From positions 4,841,001 to 4,905,000 of the forward strand of contig NC_092523.1 in assembly GCF_037038585.1 (NCBI RefSeq): a stretch of 64,000 nucleotides of DNA, given 5' to 3'. The notes beneath the pieces were generated by a model that was not told the DNA's origin, searched no databases, and saw nothing but the letters and a program-made list of their open reading frames with translations. Both the position numbers and the translations under genes were made by a program. This document shows positions 9,787-22,813 of the stretch, in pieces. The DNA is from Patagioenas fasciata. Taxonomy: Eukaryota > Chordata > Aves > Columbiformes > Columbidae. Numbering within the stretch: the stretch's first letter is position 1; each line of letters opens with the position of its first letter.

Positions 9787-12700
9787 CTTGCCCAGCAGGA
9801 AGGGAGAAAGATGCTTGCAGGTTTTATAAAGGAAAAATATCCTTTAAGTTCCTGAGCTAATGTCTATCTGAGGTTTTAAGCTGTATAACTCACTGGAAAA
9901 TTAATTCTATTCAAGTTTAATTAGATAGACTTTTGTTATTGCTTTAAGATACTTGTTTTGATTCACTTAAAATTATAGGTAATAATTGAAAGTCAAAGCG
10001 TGTTGGATGGCGGGGAAGAGCTGATAGCAGTTTGAGGTGTTCCAGTCGGTTAGCATGGGCACAGGGCTGAATTACACATTACATTGTTTTATTTTGACCT
10101 AGAAAAGTGTTATTCTGGTAGAGGATCATTGCTCGTGGCTGGCAAAAGGCCAGTCCTTAGTCATTGTGGACTATTTGCCATTGCTAGACGAGTCTCGCTG
10201 GGAAATTTAAACATTATTAATCATAAAGTAAAGCATGTGTGTTAAGGATCATAATCAGAGGATTGAAACGAACTGAGGGAGGTGATTTTGTAGACCAGAT
10301 GTATGTTTTGATAGGGAATACTAGATTTCACTGTCAAATAAACATTTATTTAAAGGCATGCATATGTAGCATCTTGTGCTGAGTATGAGAAGATTTCTTT
10401 CATGGCACAAGAATAGTGAAGTAAATGTATCTGTAAAGTTAAAGTATCTGGTTGACATTTGAGAAGATTTGAGGCAGTTAATCCCACCTTCAGGTGAACT
10501 GTTATTAAAATTTCCAAAAAAATCTCTATAGTCATGGACGAGGTGAATTTTTGACCCTTTTTGAATCAAGGGAAGATCAGCTTGAGGGAGAAGAGACACT
10601 AATTAAAATGAAGTCTCCAGGCCCGCTCATCTCTCTGCAGATCTTGAAAAATGACTTTCTGCTGTCTGGCCAAATGCTGGTTAGTTGCTTGGCTGGATGA
10701 TAAAACCATCCATGACCTTCAGCAATGTAGAAGGCTACGAATCTTTTGTGGCAGAAAAAAATGCAGAAGCAGTAAGAGGACATCCTTACAATTTCTGAAG
10801 TGGAAATTCTCAAATCCTTTTTTTTATACTTATGTAAAAGCATTGTCAAAGTGTAGTCTGTAGGGAGAAAAATGCTATGGAAAAGTCCAGGACAGGTTTA
10901 TGTCTAAAGCATAATTTCATATAGTTTTATTTTAATAAGCTTAACATCTTTGGGGTTTTAATATTTAGATTTATGTAGATACATAGCCTATTACCTCTTG
11001 AAGTTGTATGGCAGTATATTAGAAATTGGTAAATAGGCACTGAGTACAGATAATTGGCCAAATGCAGATAATGTGGAGCACCAAGCAATTAAAATATTAT
11101 AATAAAACTATAAAAGTACAAAGTTCTGGCTTTATAGTAGCACTGTCTGGGTTTGCTAGTACTGTGATTCAGCTTTTTTTCCTGTTCAAACTCTCTAGTG
11201 GTTGCCAGGGCAAGTGATGTCAAAACCTCTTTCTGACCTTAAAATAAAGCTGTGCCAATTACTGATTATTGTGGCAGTCCACAAAATTGTTCCGATGTAG
11301 GGACTTGCATTGTTTTCCCTTGGTAATTGTCTTTGTTTTCTGTTTTGGTATAATAAAGCTACATCCAGTGAGTAGTGCAGCTACATATACCTTTTCTTAC
11401 GAAAAGACTTTCCGGTCTCTCACAACGGTGTAGATGCTTTTCTGATGATGATGGTGATGATGCTGAAGAACAAGGGCTCATCAATTGTCTTTATTTGGGT
11501 CATACTGCCACTAGTAGCAGCAACAGTATTGTTTGTCTGTACATTAAATTCAGGGAAAGATATAACATGAGTCAGCAGGGCTGCCCTTGAAGTCAAAAAG
11601 CTACAACTTTTTCTAGGGCTGCATCAGCAAGAGAGCAGCCAGGAGACCAGGGCATGGTTATTGTGCTGCTCAGCACTTGTTAGGCCACAGCTGAAACAGA
11701 ATGCAAGAATTACTTCTGCATATGCATGTAATATTAAATATCATTGCATCGCGTATACATAGATATCTGGAATATTGGTATATGGAATTTGGTACTTATG
11801 CGGAGAGATTTCATGATTTAATCCTGCTGTGTGTGAGTGTGTCCCCTTACAATGTATTGATGAGCTCAGTACATATGGGAATGAGTTACCCAAAAGCTCT
11901 GAGGTATGACTATTTGCTATGATCGTGTTGGCAGTGGTATAATTAAAAACAGCAGAATGGGGTTTCCAGAGCTTTCCTGGCTGCTCTGCAAAGATGTAGA
12001 GGGAAAGGATGAGGCATTCGGGACCATCACACCCTGGTAATGGTGCAAGCACTGGTGTTCAACTCTAGAAGCAAGTTATTTAACCCCATGATCAGTACAG
12101 CCTTGGGGCAGCAACCAGAGGCACAAGTTGTGTCCTCGCTTGCACTGGGGCAACTGGGAGCACTGGGAAGCTCAGACATCCGATACTGATGCACTTACAC
12201 CTTGGGTTGTCACCTTCTCGGTCCTTGTATCGGTAACTTGACTGTACCTAGTAAATAAAATCATCACTAGGCTCCTTTCAGCCTAAAATAGCTTCAACTT
12301 AACCATTCTAATTCAAAATAATCAGTGTCGTTTCCTGTAGCCCTTTATCATCAGCAGAATGCATCCTTTCAGATATATGATGGAAAATGTGATCGGAATA
12401 TAAATGTCGAATTAATTTTAAATGCATTAGTTTTAATATAGAGATGTCTCTATAATGGTTCAAAATATTGGAGAGAAGAAAACAACATATGTTATTGCTG
12501 CAGAACAAATATTGGCTTTAGCCAGATTAGCAGTATTAAAATGTCTTTGTTATTTTGAGTAGCTGAACTGTATAGAGAGAATTATTTATATCAGCTTTTC
12601 AGCTCGAAAGGGAAGACAACTCTAAGCATGGATAATTACATATATTTGTAAATGAGTGGAAAAGTATATTTTATTTATAAGGGAGCTTATGTGCACTTTA

Positions 12701-12892
12701 GTATGCAGGTTTTATATCCAGATAATTCACTTGAACACTTTCTGTTATTTTCTTTCTCTGAAGGCAGTTGATACTAAATAATGAGGGGCTTCATATAGGT
12801 ACCTCAGTACCTGTCTCTGTGCGGATGGATTATTTAAGATTTTAAAAGGTTAAGTAGAATTCATGAAGTCATCGAGAAAAATGGAATGTGTT
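9787..12892. other. Unique AT-rich non-coding sequence
   Basis: No gene or recognisable transposon is seen. Open frames such as 11375-11590 (a short acidic DDDGDDAEE stretch from GATGATG repeats) and 11741-12052 (minus) lack motifs. A GATGATGATGGTGATGATG patch lies near 11442-11462. Confidence 0.5.
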
Positions 12893-12928
12893 TTGTTGTT
12901 GTTTTGTTTGTTTATTTATTTGTTTTAA
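12893..12928. repeat. T-rich simple repeat (TTG/TTTG/TTTA units)
   Basis: TTGTTGTTGTTTTG runs into TTTGTTTATTTATTTG. Low complexity, with no coding content. Confidence 0.75.
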
Positions 12929-15900
12929 ACTTAATTGAAAACAATGCGATAGAAAATATTAAGACAGTTTAAGATTCACTAACAAATAATTATATCAAAC
13001 TTATTTTATACCCTTGATGATAAGAAAGTAACAGAAAACAGTGATTCCACAGACATCAATTGAACAGTGATCAATAGCTCCTCTAGACACCTGCAAGTAA
13101 TAATCCATAGCCAAAAAAACCTATTGGTGATAAACTCTTAGAATGCACAGATCAAGACCCTACATTATAGTCTCCTGTATGCTTTTATTCCCTTCCAATT
13201 GAAAATTTGATTGTGTAACACACCAGCAATAAAATTCATCTCCTCGTGTCATCACTGTAATGATACTGAAAAAGTAAAGAACATTCACACTTCCATTTTT
13301 TTAATGTGTTTAGCTTCAAAATTGCATACTATAAGCACCATGCACTTTGGAGTTTATAGCCCAAAAGCTGTGAGATTGCACCCCAAATCCTGATTTTCGG
13401 AGTTTATAGGGTTCTTCTCATTTTATGCAGCTGTATAAAGGTTGTGCACCTACTGTAAGAAAATCATCTTTTTGTAGTCAATGGAAACATACACAAAGGA
13501 GGAAAAAAAACCCCATAGACTATTTAAGACACCTATTTGTGATGGGATTAATTATCCCTTGGAACTGTCAAGTATAATGTTCTTTTATTCTTTCTTTTTC
13601 TGAAATAATCCCACTTAGCATAATGTAAAGTTGGATTTTGAAACTCCCTGTAACTAACTACTCAGGCCTAGAAAGTTGTGTGGATGAATATAATTACATT
13701 CATCACAAATAAAGAATTTAGTGTTACTTAACTGCCTTTATGCCTTCAATCTAGAGACGTCAAAACACATGACAAAGGATAATATCACTATTGAATTGTG
13801 CACGTAGGGAAACTAAGTACTGTCTGTTATTTTACTCAAAGTCATGGAAGACTATGATCATATCCCGAGTTATTTTACCATGTCTAATGCCTTGTCCATT
13901 GGAACATGCTGCTTCCAATAAGTTTTCAGCCTAAATTGGATTTCCATTATCACTTGTAATAGGTTGAATGACGTATAAATTCCATAGCGCTGTTTAAAAG
14001 AAGTAATAAACTCTAAATGGCTTTCTCATTCATGGGGTCACATTCAGATTGATACTTTTCAGAATTACCATTTCTTACTTTTTTTCAGGGAAAGAAAGAT
14101 TCAGCTTGTAGCACCCTCTCCTCTTTCTTGGCCTTTTGCTGCTCCTAGGAGGTTTTTCTCTTATTCCTTTAATAGTGAAATTTATATTGGTACTTCATTA
14201 CAACTAAAGGTGCTTTGTGTAATAGCCGTAGGCTTCTTTCCTCTTTTTCTCATGCCTTTAATAAATATCTTTTGTATTTAATTCTTTCTCTTAACTCTTT
14301 TTCTTTCTTCTGTTATTCTGCAGCCCAAGGGCAAATACTACATTAAGCAGGACTTCCTAGAAAATACTTTACAAAGGCATTTTGATATTAAAATGGGAAG
14401 GCATTTCTAAAACAGAACAGAAACACAAGACACATTTGTAGTCACATTCATGCTTAGTATTTATTGCAGTCCCCATAGCAAATATTCATGTTTTGATACT
14501 TATCAAGGAAATCATCATGATTTTACGACATCTTGTAGGGGTTTTTTTCCCAAAAAAAATCTTTACTGTGAACATTAGAGACTTTTGTACAAAATTTAAT
14601 ATTGAATCTTTTCTCAACGTGTATTTGTATGCATCACCCAACCAAGCCTTGATGTCAAGTTATATCGTCTTTTTTCTTATAGAAAAATCCTTATCCATGA
14701 GGCTTTTTCATGTTTCCCAATCACGATTGTCGAGTGCTTTGTGAATTGTTAGGAACATCCATGGAATTCAAACATTCAATAGTTTTCAAAGACCAAGAAC
14801 TACAGTTTAACGACAACAACAAAGTTTTCCAGTTGCTACCAATTTTACAGCCTAATGAGGCTCGTGTGTTATTTTTCACTACTCACAGGTCTTAGTTATA
14901 GTGAGAACTGGATCAGAGCCTCATCTGAAGAGCATCCTCTGAAACACAGGTTTTATTTCAAACTGAGGGAGGGACATGGTCATGTTGCACCAAAAATTAA
15001 AATACATCAATATTTTAATAAAATAATAACATTTTTTAAGTGTCTGAATTTTACAACAAGAGCAAAAAAAAAACATTTGAAAGTTGGGTTGCTGTCTTTC
15101 AATAGGTAGCAAAACACAGGTGTATCTAAATGTGTGTCTTCATGTGAGGAGACTTATAGCCTATATAAATATATATACAAAAAGCACAAATATACATGTA
15201 TATATGAAATAGAAAACCAGAGTGGTTGGCAGCAAAGCTGAGTATTTACTGCTTAAGGTGCTTTCCAGCATTATCAGAAAGCAGCGTAAATATTGCATCT
15301 GTTGTCCCTGGAAAATGCCGGAAAATATTGCTGCTTTATTATGTGGGAGGAAGGGAGTGAAAAGAAGATACGGTGCTGAAAAATTGTACATTGTAGGAGA
15401 AAGAATTGACTAAACAATAATTTGTAAAGTTTTACACTTGCTGTATAAAACCTCCCTCCACTGATTTGGATTTTGAGTTTATAAATCGTCCGTCTCTTCT
15501 CTATGTATGTGCTGTACGGGAATGGACTGTTGGGTTTTTTTGTTGGGTTTTGCTGTATTTTTAGGGTTTTTTTCCTAATGGAAAGGATGAAACTATTTAG
15601 CTGGTATAGAGTCCTCCTAAGAGAAATCAGTGCTAAAGCTATGATGTCCCATTTTCCCTTTCTAATACTTTATTTTACACATGATGTCTTTGCCTTTAGC
15701 CTAAAATACTGATGTCTGTTTTGTCTGTTTTGTGAGTTTAGGAGTTAACTGGCAGTTTTTTCAGTTCTCTCCTCAGTTTTACAGTGTCTAAAATTGCATT
15801 TAATTGTCTTCTCTTGCAAACTGCCCTGTTAAGCTTTAAGAGTATACGCTAAACAGAATAAACCAAAAATCTTTGATTTTCAATAATAAAATACTTCTGC

Positions 15901-17639
15901 TTTTTATGATTTTAAACCAGTGTCCTGGGGGTCTTATAACACAATTTTGTTAAAGAGATAACGTTAAGAAATTCGATTACTATGAAAAATAAGCTGGAAA
16001 GATCTTAGGATCTCAGTCCACTAACAACATTCAGATACATAGATCTGGTTGTTAAAAATACATATAACGAAAGATTAAATAGGGGAAGGGACCCCAAAAT
16101 TAAACATAGAAAACTCCTGAAGTGAATGGCTGAATATTAAGGGTGATTTTCAGCTCCCAGGTTAATTGGCAGGGATTAGCCTTAGCATGACTTGTCTTTT
16201 AGTTAAATAGTTAAGAATATAGTCATAACTACAGACCAGTCACTTTTGTTTTGAGATCAATTTGTATTATGTAATGAATGAGGCTGCTTCTGAAGGCTTC
16301 CTCCTTCGTTAACTGTATGAGTTGAATAGTTGGAAACAGGAATAGTCAGCGAGAAGTCAAAAGAAAATGATAAGAAGCCTTGTGGGTAGAGCCTCGGGGT
16401 CCTGCCTTCAGTTTTGATGCTAAATAATTGCTTAATTTTTTCTTGCCTGGTACTTGTCGAGGTGTGCAGCCTTTTCCCAGTGCCCAGACTCAGCTCATTT
16501 GCTCCTGACAACTGCTTTGAAAATGATAATATATGGGAATGTGAGTTAGGGCTGATGTTGATGTATGTTCTGAAGGAAACACGACTTCTGGGTCTGTCTC
16601 CCCTTTGATTTGCAGTGTGGTCGAGCTCTCTGAAAACAGGAAAAATGAAGCTGATTGAAAATTTTCCAGTATAACATATTTTCCATTGGAAATATTGAGA
16701 TGGAAAATCTCCATTTTGTCTAAATTCGGATCATGAAAGATCCCTTTTCACTTTTTCAATGCTTGCTCATGGCGTGGATACTCCAGACAGCTCTAGGAGA
16801 CTGAAAATATTTGATAACTGAATGTTAGCCTGAGTTTTCCTAAAAACCAGGCATTTCCACCTGATGAGAAATGTGGTATTTGTTCAAAAATACTCTCCTC
16901 TGCATCTCCAGGGATTTTTTGCTCTGAAATGGCATTTCCAGTTTCCACACAACTAGAGCATCTCTGGGTTGGATGAGACACTGTTCCCATATTAGAAATA
17001 AAGTTCTGTTCCCAGTTTGTGGAATTAGGGGCAATGGTCCCCCAATAAGTATTTTGGCAAACAAAGTCTAATCAAATCAAGTTAGTTGGAAATTATGGAG
17101 CTTATGATAAACTTGAAAGGTTTTAACGGCATGTTTCTGGCAAGCCCTTGCAGTCACGGCAAACAGCGCAAATAATGCTTTCCTGAAACTTATAATTTAG
17201 CCAAGTACAAACAGGTTAGCTTGAGGACATCTCCTTGATGGCTGCTAACTCTTGGATACATTTCAAAGTGCTATTGCAAATTATAAATGTATTAGAGTTA
17301 TTAAGAAAACAGCTGGGGAAATGAACATCATGAGAATTCTTAAATGACCTTAATAAAGGGATTGCTACTGTTTCCTCCTATCTCTGACAATTCTCAAGAG
17401 GACCTGGGCAAGAAATTGAAGTCATCATGCAGAACTGAGGTTGTAATATTAAATTGTGAGGACATATATTTCAAAACCAGAAAAGCTTAAGATTCCCACC
17501 CCCCCCCCAAAAAAAAAAGGAAAAGGGAAGCTGATAGCAGGTAGTTTAGCAAAAATTGAGTCAAAATTATGCTGCTTTTCAAAGTGATGTTTGGAGATTC
17601 AAGTATTTTCCTTCCACTTTCAGTCACCTTCATGATATT
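12929..17639. other. Unique AT-rich non-coding sequence
   Basis: 4.7 kb with no recognised gene or interspersed repeat. Several short open frames (at most 117 codons, 17487-17840 minus) are lysine-rich or hydrophobic by composition and have no motif. A C-run followed by an A-run (C10, then A10) occurs near 17500-17518. That is typical of a homopolymer junction prone to sequencing error. Confidence 0.5.
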
Positions 17640-17727
17640 TACATCATTTAACTTTCTCTTTGTTATTGTCTTCTTCTCCTTTCCCCCTTTTTTTGTGTCT
17701 TTCCCTCTCTCTTTTCTTCTTCTTAGG
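17640..17727 (+). other. Long polypyrimidine tract ending in a splice-acceptor-like AG
   Basis: A strongly pyrimidine-rich run (TCTTCTTCTCCTTTCCCCC, later TTTCTTCTTCTTAG) ends in TTAG|GT. On its own it would score well as a 3' splice site. The sequence after it reaches a stop quickly (AAACAGCAGCAGAAGAATAA), so no coding exon follows. It could be a splice site of an untranslated transcript or simply low-complexity DNA. Confidence 0.2.
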
Positions 17728-18703
17728 TTTAAAACAGCAGCAGAAGAATAACTCCATGTGCCTCTTAAGATGTACTTCTTTTCATTTTTTTTATAATAAT
17801 GATGAGCTATATACATCCCTTTTTCCTTCCAAGCATACAAAACATTTCACTTGCACAAATCTTTTTGCTATTACCACAATGCAGTCATTAAAATATAGTA
17901 GCAGCTTCAAAAAAGATACAACAGCCTTTGGAAAATATGGAAGTATTGCAGAATATGAATTATGGTAAAAGTATGGATAGAGAAAAATAATTAAACAAAT
18001 TAGAATGTGGTGAAAATATAGATTTTTATTGGAATTACCAGAAGAAGCTTGGAGGCCCATGGAAGTAAACATCACAAGATCCTAAAAAAAAATAGAATTG
18101 TGCTCTTAAGAACATGCACTCTAAGCATAGAATGAATAAAGGATATTTTATCAGTCTAACTGTGCAGAGCTGGGCTACAGGAAAGAAGACTCTGCTGATA
18201 GATAGTCCCATGAAATAGCTCCTTACTATGCAAGCAGATCCATCAGTTAACTTGGACATCATCATCTTTGTTTCAGAAAGCTAATGACATTTCCCAAGTC
18301 ATGCAAGACATCTGTTCATCAGCAGAGCGTCTTAATTACACCATGATTTCTGACTTTTTTTTCTTGCCAACACTTACCTTGCCATCTTCATTGACCTCAA
18401 GCTGTCCAGATTATATTTGATTTGATGTAATTTGATAATAGTATGTGTAATAGCTCACCACTGTCTCAGGTTGTCCTAAGTCTTCAGTTTACTATTGGCA
18501 TGGCCCAGTTGCAATCTCGCATCAACACCACCAGTTTCTGCAACGCCCTTGATGGCTCTTGAAGGCTTTTCTATGTAAGTACTGACTGCTACTGGGCTGC
18601 TCCATGCATGCACATAGTCTCACTCTTACCTTTGCTGTAGGCAGTAGTTGAAGGCATGGTAGTGAATACGTTCCTTCCTGTACGCTCAAGCATTTAAATA
18701 ATA
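17728..18703. other. Unique AT-rich non-coding sequence
   Basis: No gene or repeat is recognised. Short open frames on both strands show no family features. Confidence 0.5.
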
Positions 18704-19021
18704 GAGAATCATAGAATCATTTTGGTTGGAAAAGACCTTTAAGATCATCACGTCCAATTGTTAACCCAACTCTGTCAAGTCCACCTGTAAACTCTGTCTC
18801 CAGGAACCTCATCTCTGCATCTTTTAAACCCCTCCAGGGATGGTGACTCCATCACTGCCCTGGGCAACCTGTTCCAATGCGTGACAACCCTTTTTGGGAA
18901 GAATTTTTTCCTAATTTCCAATCTAAACCTCCCCTGGCACAACTTGAGGCCATTCCCCCTCATCCTATTGTTTGTTATTACGGAGAAGAGACCAACACCC
19001 TTCATGCTACAACCTCCTGGA
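18704..19021 (-). mobile_element. CR1 LINE 3' fragment, about 320 bp
   Basis: On plus it begins AGAATCATAGAATCATTTTG, GTTGGAAAAGACC. It continues through CCCTGGGCAACCTGTTCC and GGGAAGAATTTTTTCCTAAT to GAGAAGAGACCAACACCC, the complement of the CR1 3' region. The subfamily differs from the large copies at 6-9 and 31-35 kb, with AGAATCATAGAATCATTTTGG in place of the AGAATCCCAGAATGTGAGGGG form. The 111-codon minus frame 18775-19110 is this element read in its own orientation, not a host gene. Confidence 0.9.
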
Positions 19022-22000
19022 GGTGCCATTCTGTGCCGATTGAGAAAGCCTGAGATTGTATTTAACATTGCTGCACTATGAGAAGTGAGCAGAGAGCTGA
19101 GCTTAGGCAAAGTTCCTGAGTGCTACAGCAACCTGGAGGATCACACAAAACTCTGAGATAGTCTTGAAACAGTATTCTTCAGCTGTGTTACACCATTTTA
19201 AGTTCTGTATTACTAATTTGGCTGATTTTTATTTTTGAAATCTGCTCATTGACAAGAAGGTTGAGGCGCTTTCTCCAGAAATACACTTTGCTAAAATAAG
19301 TTATATTACTCTCTGTAGAATGGAGACTGCAACCATTACTAAGATGGTTTCTGTTTTCAGTAGGTGTTGTAGGTGGTGATGAATTTGCTTATAGCAATAG
19401 TTAACCTGTTTTACTCCCAGCAGAAGACAGGTGAGACTAGCATGCAGAACAGAAGAGGAATCAGGAGAAATTCTCACAATAGGGACAGAATACATAGAAA
19501 TAGGCTTTGAAAATAGAAGACCCATAGGGAATTATTGGCGTGTGTTTACAGAGGACAACGGGGATGACAAGATGAACTCAACACAGTCAAAGCTCAGGGC
19601 ATAACAGGAGAAACGCAAGACATTTTCGTGGACAATTTCAATCATATGAAGGTATCAAGGTGAGGTAACAGGTGAAATAGTGTGACGAGGGGAGACGTGG
19701 ATGTGGTAGAGGAACATTTGGTCCATCTCATGTCTCTCATGTCTCTCTAGTACTAGTTGACTCAGGAAATCTCCAGTTGTGGGTGGGCTTGTGAAGTAAC
19801 AGAAAGAGATTGTAAAATAAAATACAGACGAAAGACTGTTACGTAAGTTCAAGATTAAGAGACTGAACTTGGAGAAAAGAAGAAAATGGGAGGAAAAACA
19901 AAAAAAAAAAAGTCAGAATAGTGCTAGAAAATTGATATAAAGGGAGAGGTAACATAGAACTTGCCTTTTGTAGCCCCAGGGAAGCATGTGTTTTTATAGA
20001 TACTGTGAAGACTCTGTTTGATGGGGGATTTTTCCTCAAGCAAGAAAGGAAACAAAGTTCATGTAACGTTATTTTTGACATTCTTTCTTCAAGTTTGCCT
20101 TTACTGCCCAGAGTATCCCTTATTTTTTTCAGAATCAGAGTATACATGTCATATACTTTAAAGTATCCGAGAGAATATTGTAGATGTTCAAGAACAGATA
20201 GAATCCTTTTTTCTCTTGAGCTTACCCTTATTCCGCTTCACTTCAGTAACTCACTGACTTAGACATTATTATTTCTGTGTTATTTTCTATAACACATGTT
20301 CTACTTTATGGTTGCTTGTTAGTGGATGAAATTACATGAATTAATATAATGAAAATCAACAGTTTTTGAGCATTTTCTTCTGCAACACAAGATCCTAATG
20401 AATTTTTGATAACTGAAAGTACTCGATATAGTCTTCATAATTTCCTAAAAGAAAGTAATAACAGATTATCCGGTATTGTATTTTTCAAAAAAAGGAAATG
20501 GCAAGATTTTCGGATTTATGTTAGTGTTTTACATCTCCACCACAATTCCATTTGTTAATCTTTCTATCAAGTCCCAGCTGCCTCATATATAACACGACTG
20601 TAGACGTTGCTGGTATAGAAGGTCAGTTTGCAGGACTCTTTGTTTTGAATTATTTATTATGACACTTTATGCTGATTAATTAGATGAGTCATATACCTAC
20701 TACAGAGTTTCATAGAGTTTCTCTTTACAAATAGACATGAAAGAATTATTCAAAGGTGACAAGGTAGAAATCTAAATAGAAGCAGTCTTCTAAATGCGTG
20801 ATGCTAAAATGCTGGGAACTATTAAAAACAAACCTAACCAACCAGCAAAAAACCTTCAACAACAATAAAGCGAGAAAGAATAGACTTTAGAAATGTGTAA
20901 TAGAAGCAAAAATATAAGGGAAGAAAAAATATGTATGCATTCATATAGATGCCATGATGAATCATCTGTTATGTAAATAGAATTCTTACATCAGTTTTAA
21001 ACATAATTAATAACATATATAAGAATTACTTTCAAACTATTACAGTTTTAAAATTAATAGAACAACTTTCATGGAATCATTCTCAAAAATGGAGAAATAT
21101 CAAGTCACAAGCATTAAAAATTAGATGATATTGTGCAGTTATGCTGAATTAAGAGACTTTGCATTTACTTATCTTTGTATATCCTACTATTAGTAGAAGA
21201 ATTAAAGAATAATCATTATATTTTGTGAAATATAGTGGAAAAAAAAAAAACAAGCAAAGAGTATTAATAACTGAATATTATACTGGAAACATTTCTGCTT
21301 TTAGCAATATGCAATGCATCTACCCAAAGGGAAGAGGTTTTGAAAGAATAATAAATCTAGATTGGAAGTTGATTAATCCTAGTGGATAGAACCTCGATTC
21401 TTCTGGGAGGGATGATATAGATGGATTTATTATTACTTCTTAAAATGGAGTAGGTTGTAGCCGAGGAAGGGATAAGTCTGCGTCAATGTTTGTGTACCTT
21501 TGGAGAAGAGAAGGGGATTTAATTGATTAAACCTCCAACCACTTTTTCTGTAAAAGGTAGGAAAAGGAACACAATTTTTTGTTACAGAACTTGATTCTTC
21601 CATCTTGAGATATTTATCACAATGCCAAATACAGCTGGCGTTTGCTTTTTACAACTTGTGAGAACTAAATGTTTCCGAATTGGTTTGTGTGCTGTACGAG
21701 AGGCGGCAAAGTCAAGGCCAGAACAGTGGATGGACAGGACAGTGTGGCTTTCCGAGCTGGGTAGAATAAGATGTTCCATTTAACGCAACCGAGCTGACAA
21801 ACCAGGTCTGTTTTCTTACATCTGCTCAGCATCACCAGATCTTGCTAATTCAAAAAGCGTATTTGTAAAGAGCGTGGTGAGAGAGCTGTAATATGTGGAA
21901 GCTTCTGTTTTGTCCTTGACCTTTACATTTCAGCACTTGCACGGTTTGCTGGAGGCTGTTGTTAAATGCCAGCCTGGAGTTATGAAGGCACGAAGGATTA

Positions 22001-22368
22001 TCAGTTATAAAAAGAATTGCCTTTCAAATGAGGATCAATACAAATCCTCATATTGAGGTGAACAGAGATACACGCAAAAGCATTCAGATGTGGGAACGCA
22101 GGGAAGTATTTGTATTTTGACAGCAGGGTGAAGGAGGCCACTTGCTACTCTAAGTCTACATGAAGAGCATTGCAACCTGTTGGGAGACCGACATTCAACA
22201 CAATGCTTGTAGTTTCTAGCTCTGCAAACAGGGGAGGGATATTGGGATATGATGGTGACATAAGCCGTCTATCAAGGGTTTTAATGCACCTATAGCAGTG
22301 AAGGTCACCTATCAAGTGTCAGTGGATGTGTAGGAGGATGCTTGGCTCCAAAGTAGATAATGGTTCAT
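19022..22368. other. Unique AT-rich non-coding sequence
   Basis: No gene or interspersed repeat is recognised. There are short A-runs near 19899-19911 and 21238-21251. The stretch 21580-21990 is somewhat richer in GC, but I see no motif that identifies it. Confidence 0.5.
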
Positions 22369-22388
22369 GTGGCCTTCCAAAAGGCCAC
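22369..22388. repeat. Short perfect hairpin
   Basis: GTGGCCTT and AAGGCCAC are perfect 8-bp inverted arms around a CCAA loop. No U-run follows, so it is not a bacterial-type terminator. It is too short for a miRNA precursor. No function is known. Confidence 0.5.
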
Positions 22389-22770
22389 AGCCAACAGTCC
22401 TTTGCAAGAGCAGTAGGCGCCATCTCACCACACTTTCAGCTTTCACAGTGTGGAATCCTTCATCTGAGCTGGCTATGATCCTCTAGTAATTAATGGGAAA
22501 ACTGGGAATTTTAGCAGGTGATTCATCTCATGTGTTCCACACATCTATTTGCAGATGCGTTCACAGGGCCCTCAAAGTGCTGTCCTATTCACTATATAAG
22601 GAATTTAGACATCTATCAGAGTAGAAATCTATATTGTAACTGTATTTCTGTTCTCAGATTAAAGTATTTGTATTTTCAACAATCACTATGTTTCCCCACA
22701 ATTGTATTTTATTACAGTCCTCCTAGTTCACTGCTCTTCAAGCTGATGTTTAGTGTGAGAAAAAAATCCG
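22389..22770. other. Unique non-coding sequence
   Basis: No gene is recognised. The 138-codon frame at 22518-22934 (plus) spans this region and the tandem repeat below. Its composition (rich in C, Y, S and I) and lack of motifs suggest chance. Confidence 0.45.
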
Positions 22771-22813
22771 CATTGACAGACATGGAAATTCACATTGACA
22801 GACGTGGAGTTCA
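22771..22813 (+). repeat. Two-copy tandem duplication, 22-bp and 21-bp units
   Basis: Unit 1 (22771-22792) and unit 2 (22793-22813) both begin CATTGACAGAC and end TTCA. They differ by A/G at one position (CATGG versus CGTGG, possibly CpG decay) and by a small gap. A simple slippage duplication. Confidence 0.75.

Noticed and set aside
11442..11470. GATGATG repeats encoding an acidic run
   Set aside because: A short simple repeat; the surrounding frame has no other protein-like feature.
18775..19110. 111-codon minus-strand frame
   Set aside because: Mostly CR1 3' region in its own orientation.
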